Assembly: GCF_932294415.1 (NCBI RefSeq) | Contig: NC_065538.1 | Location: forward strand, 46,848,843-46,912,842 | From: Quercus robur | Taxonomy: Eukaryota; Streptophyta; Magnoliopsida; Fagales; Fagaceae | Direction: 5' to 3' | DNA: 64,000 nt | In this document: positions 62,901 through 64,000 of the stretch, piece after piece | How positions within the stretch are numbered: position 1 is the first letter of the stretch | Layout: each line of letters opens with the position of its first letter | The notes under the pieces: generated by a model | What the model was told of the DNA's origin: nothing | Databases searched by the model: none | What the model saw: the letters and a program-made list of their open reading frames with translations, nothing else | Program-made: the position numbers and the translations under genes

Positions 62901-64000
62901 GATGTGTGAAAGGACAGGTGTATATAAGGCCTCTAGAGAAAAACCTAAATACAGTAAATCATTGGCACAGCAGAATTCTCCAATGGAGAAAGGTATGTCT
63001 TTTATTGTCCATTCATCTTTTTCAAACTTGTTAAAATTTCCTTATCTCTTTCATTTTGGTCTACTTGAAAATTGTCTTATTAAATATCGTTAGCTGCACC
63101 AAGAAGGGGGAGTTGCAAAACCACCAGATGGTTATGTTGAAGACAATGGAAGAACAGATGTATTTCCAAAGCTTCAGAATGCACAGGAGGTAGATGTGAA
63201 AACAACACCTGCAGTATCACTGCCCAAGATGTATCACGATTCAGACATGAGCAGCATGGATATGGAATTCTTGCCAACACCACCTCCTCCATTTTTTTCC
63301 TTTTGAGAAGGTCTTTTGGGAACCGATGGTACCTTTCAATGTAATTACAAGTAGATATCCCTTCTAAGAGTCCGAATGTAATTTCTGCAAAAGCTTTCAC
63401 TGTTGCGTTGCTTCAACAGCATACAAATAGCATTTCACATGAGCTAACTGATGGAAAGGTAAGATTCTTTTAGCTTAATAAGAACTAATTACCAGGATGA
63501 CAATGTGGCTGTTTGATTGTGTGGCTTCTACTTCAGAAACAGTCTCATGTTGTTGTTGTTGTTGTTTTTTTTTTTTGTTTTTTTTTCATCTTTGTCATCC
63601 TCATTAGGAAAATTAGTTTTGAAGTCTTAATCACATTTACCTCCAAGTGTGAAAATAAAGTACATTCACTATTTCCCCAAAACAATAATGATGAGTGCAG
63701 ATGAAACTGATCAACAAAGTTGCTCATCTCAGAATTCAATGTTCACAGAACCATCTTCTCAGCTGTTCAAAGATGATTTACCTGTCAAACCTGTACATGA
63801 ATCAACAGAGTGTTTCAGATTTTTCAAAAGTACAGACATGAACTTGTTCATTGGGCACAGAAGAAAAAACCACTTCAGGCGGAGAGCAAACTGATGCTGA
63901 CAAAATGATGTCTAGTATGGGATCTCATCATGAAGACTCAGCATGCAAGAATTCACCTGCGATGCACATCACTGCATCAGACAGCAATGATGCTGAAAGG
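62901..64000 (+). pseudogene. Unrecognised gene or gene relic, runs off the right edge
   Basis: Exon-like pieces: 62901-62992 (after gtgtttag; MCERTGVYKASREKPKYSKS), then about 63103-63303 (after caccaag; PPDGYVEDNGRTDVFPKLQN, ending LPTPPPPFF), then about 63420-63458 before a donor (gtaaga), then from about 63700. The third and fourth pieces cannot be read through in one frame: the 63649 frame ends at 63892-63894, while the frame that continues (EEKTTSGGEQTDADKMM) is shifted. The host reading frame is thus either spliced in a way I cannot see or decayed. The composition is Ser/Asp/Pro-rich and low in hydrophobics. I recognise no domain. Confidence 0.4.

Overview
The window is plant nuclear DNA, most likely from a woody eudicot. 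It is A/T-rich with long intergenic stretches and genes split by GT-AG introns. It holds angiosperm-specific families (a TCP factor with a miR319-like site, a NAC factor, an IQ67-domain protein, a BAHD acyltransferase, chloroplast Mg-chelatase CHLI) and a dense set of plant transposons. I suspect Fagales, but that is only an impression from the repeats and CHLI. The ends fall inside genes: the first exon(s) of the IQD gene lie left of base 1, and an unrecognised gene or gene relic runs off the right edge.

Host genes in order: IQD-type calmodulin-binding protein (+, 349-4411); CIN-type TCP factor (-, 7967-9349); Nudix/CoA-pyrophosphatase 1 (+, 30017-33760); Nudix/CoA-pyrophosphatase 2 (+, 40962-42959); Mg-chelatase subunit I (-, 43794-45658); BAHD acyltransferase (-, 49944-52261); NAC factor (+, about 60490-62028); unrecognised exons (+, 62901-64000). 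The two Nudix genes have identical exon phases and identical lengths for exons 2 and 3, so they are a dispersed tandem duplicate. The others look like unrelated neighbours; nothing suggests a cluster pathway.

About half of the remaining DNA is mobile. A 10.7-kb Ty3/gypsy Tat-lineage fossil (12208-22884) sits inside a (TA)n microsatellite. It has dual RNase H domains, a region of antisense ORFs and a 76-bp tandem array. A 1.4-kb solo LTR follows (23289-24711). A 1.3-kb Pack-MULE (25363-26685, 9-bp TSD, about 285-bp TIRs) carries the promoter, 5' leader and start of a methionine synthase gene. At least four copies of one TIR family with ends like GAGCATTCAC are present; one copy has expanded internal repeats with T-runs up to 77 nt, and one is split by a hAT element containing a tRNA-like sequence. 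Three non-autonomous hAT elements have intact 8-bp TSDs (37190-38037, 48759-49525, 53843-54545). L1-type LINE pieces occur at about 1180-1820, 37030-39880 and 59894-60174, the last with a 19-bp TSD. Two palindromic (fold-back) structures lie at 28906-29544 and 56931-57850.

The observations I rate highest are the Pack-MULE carrying a methionine synthase 5' end, the tRNA-like cassette in a hAT element nested in another element, the antisense ORF region and 76-bp array of the Tat element, and the two fold-back structures. I saw no CRISPR array, rRNA gene or intact tRNA gene. All assignments were made by reading; no database search was possible.
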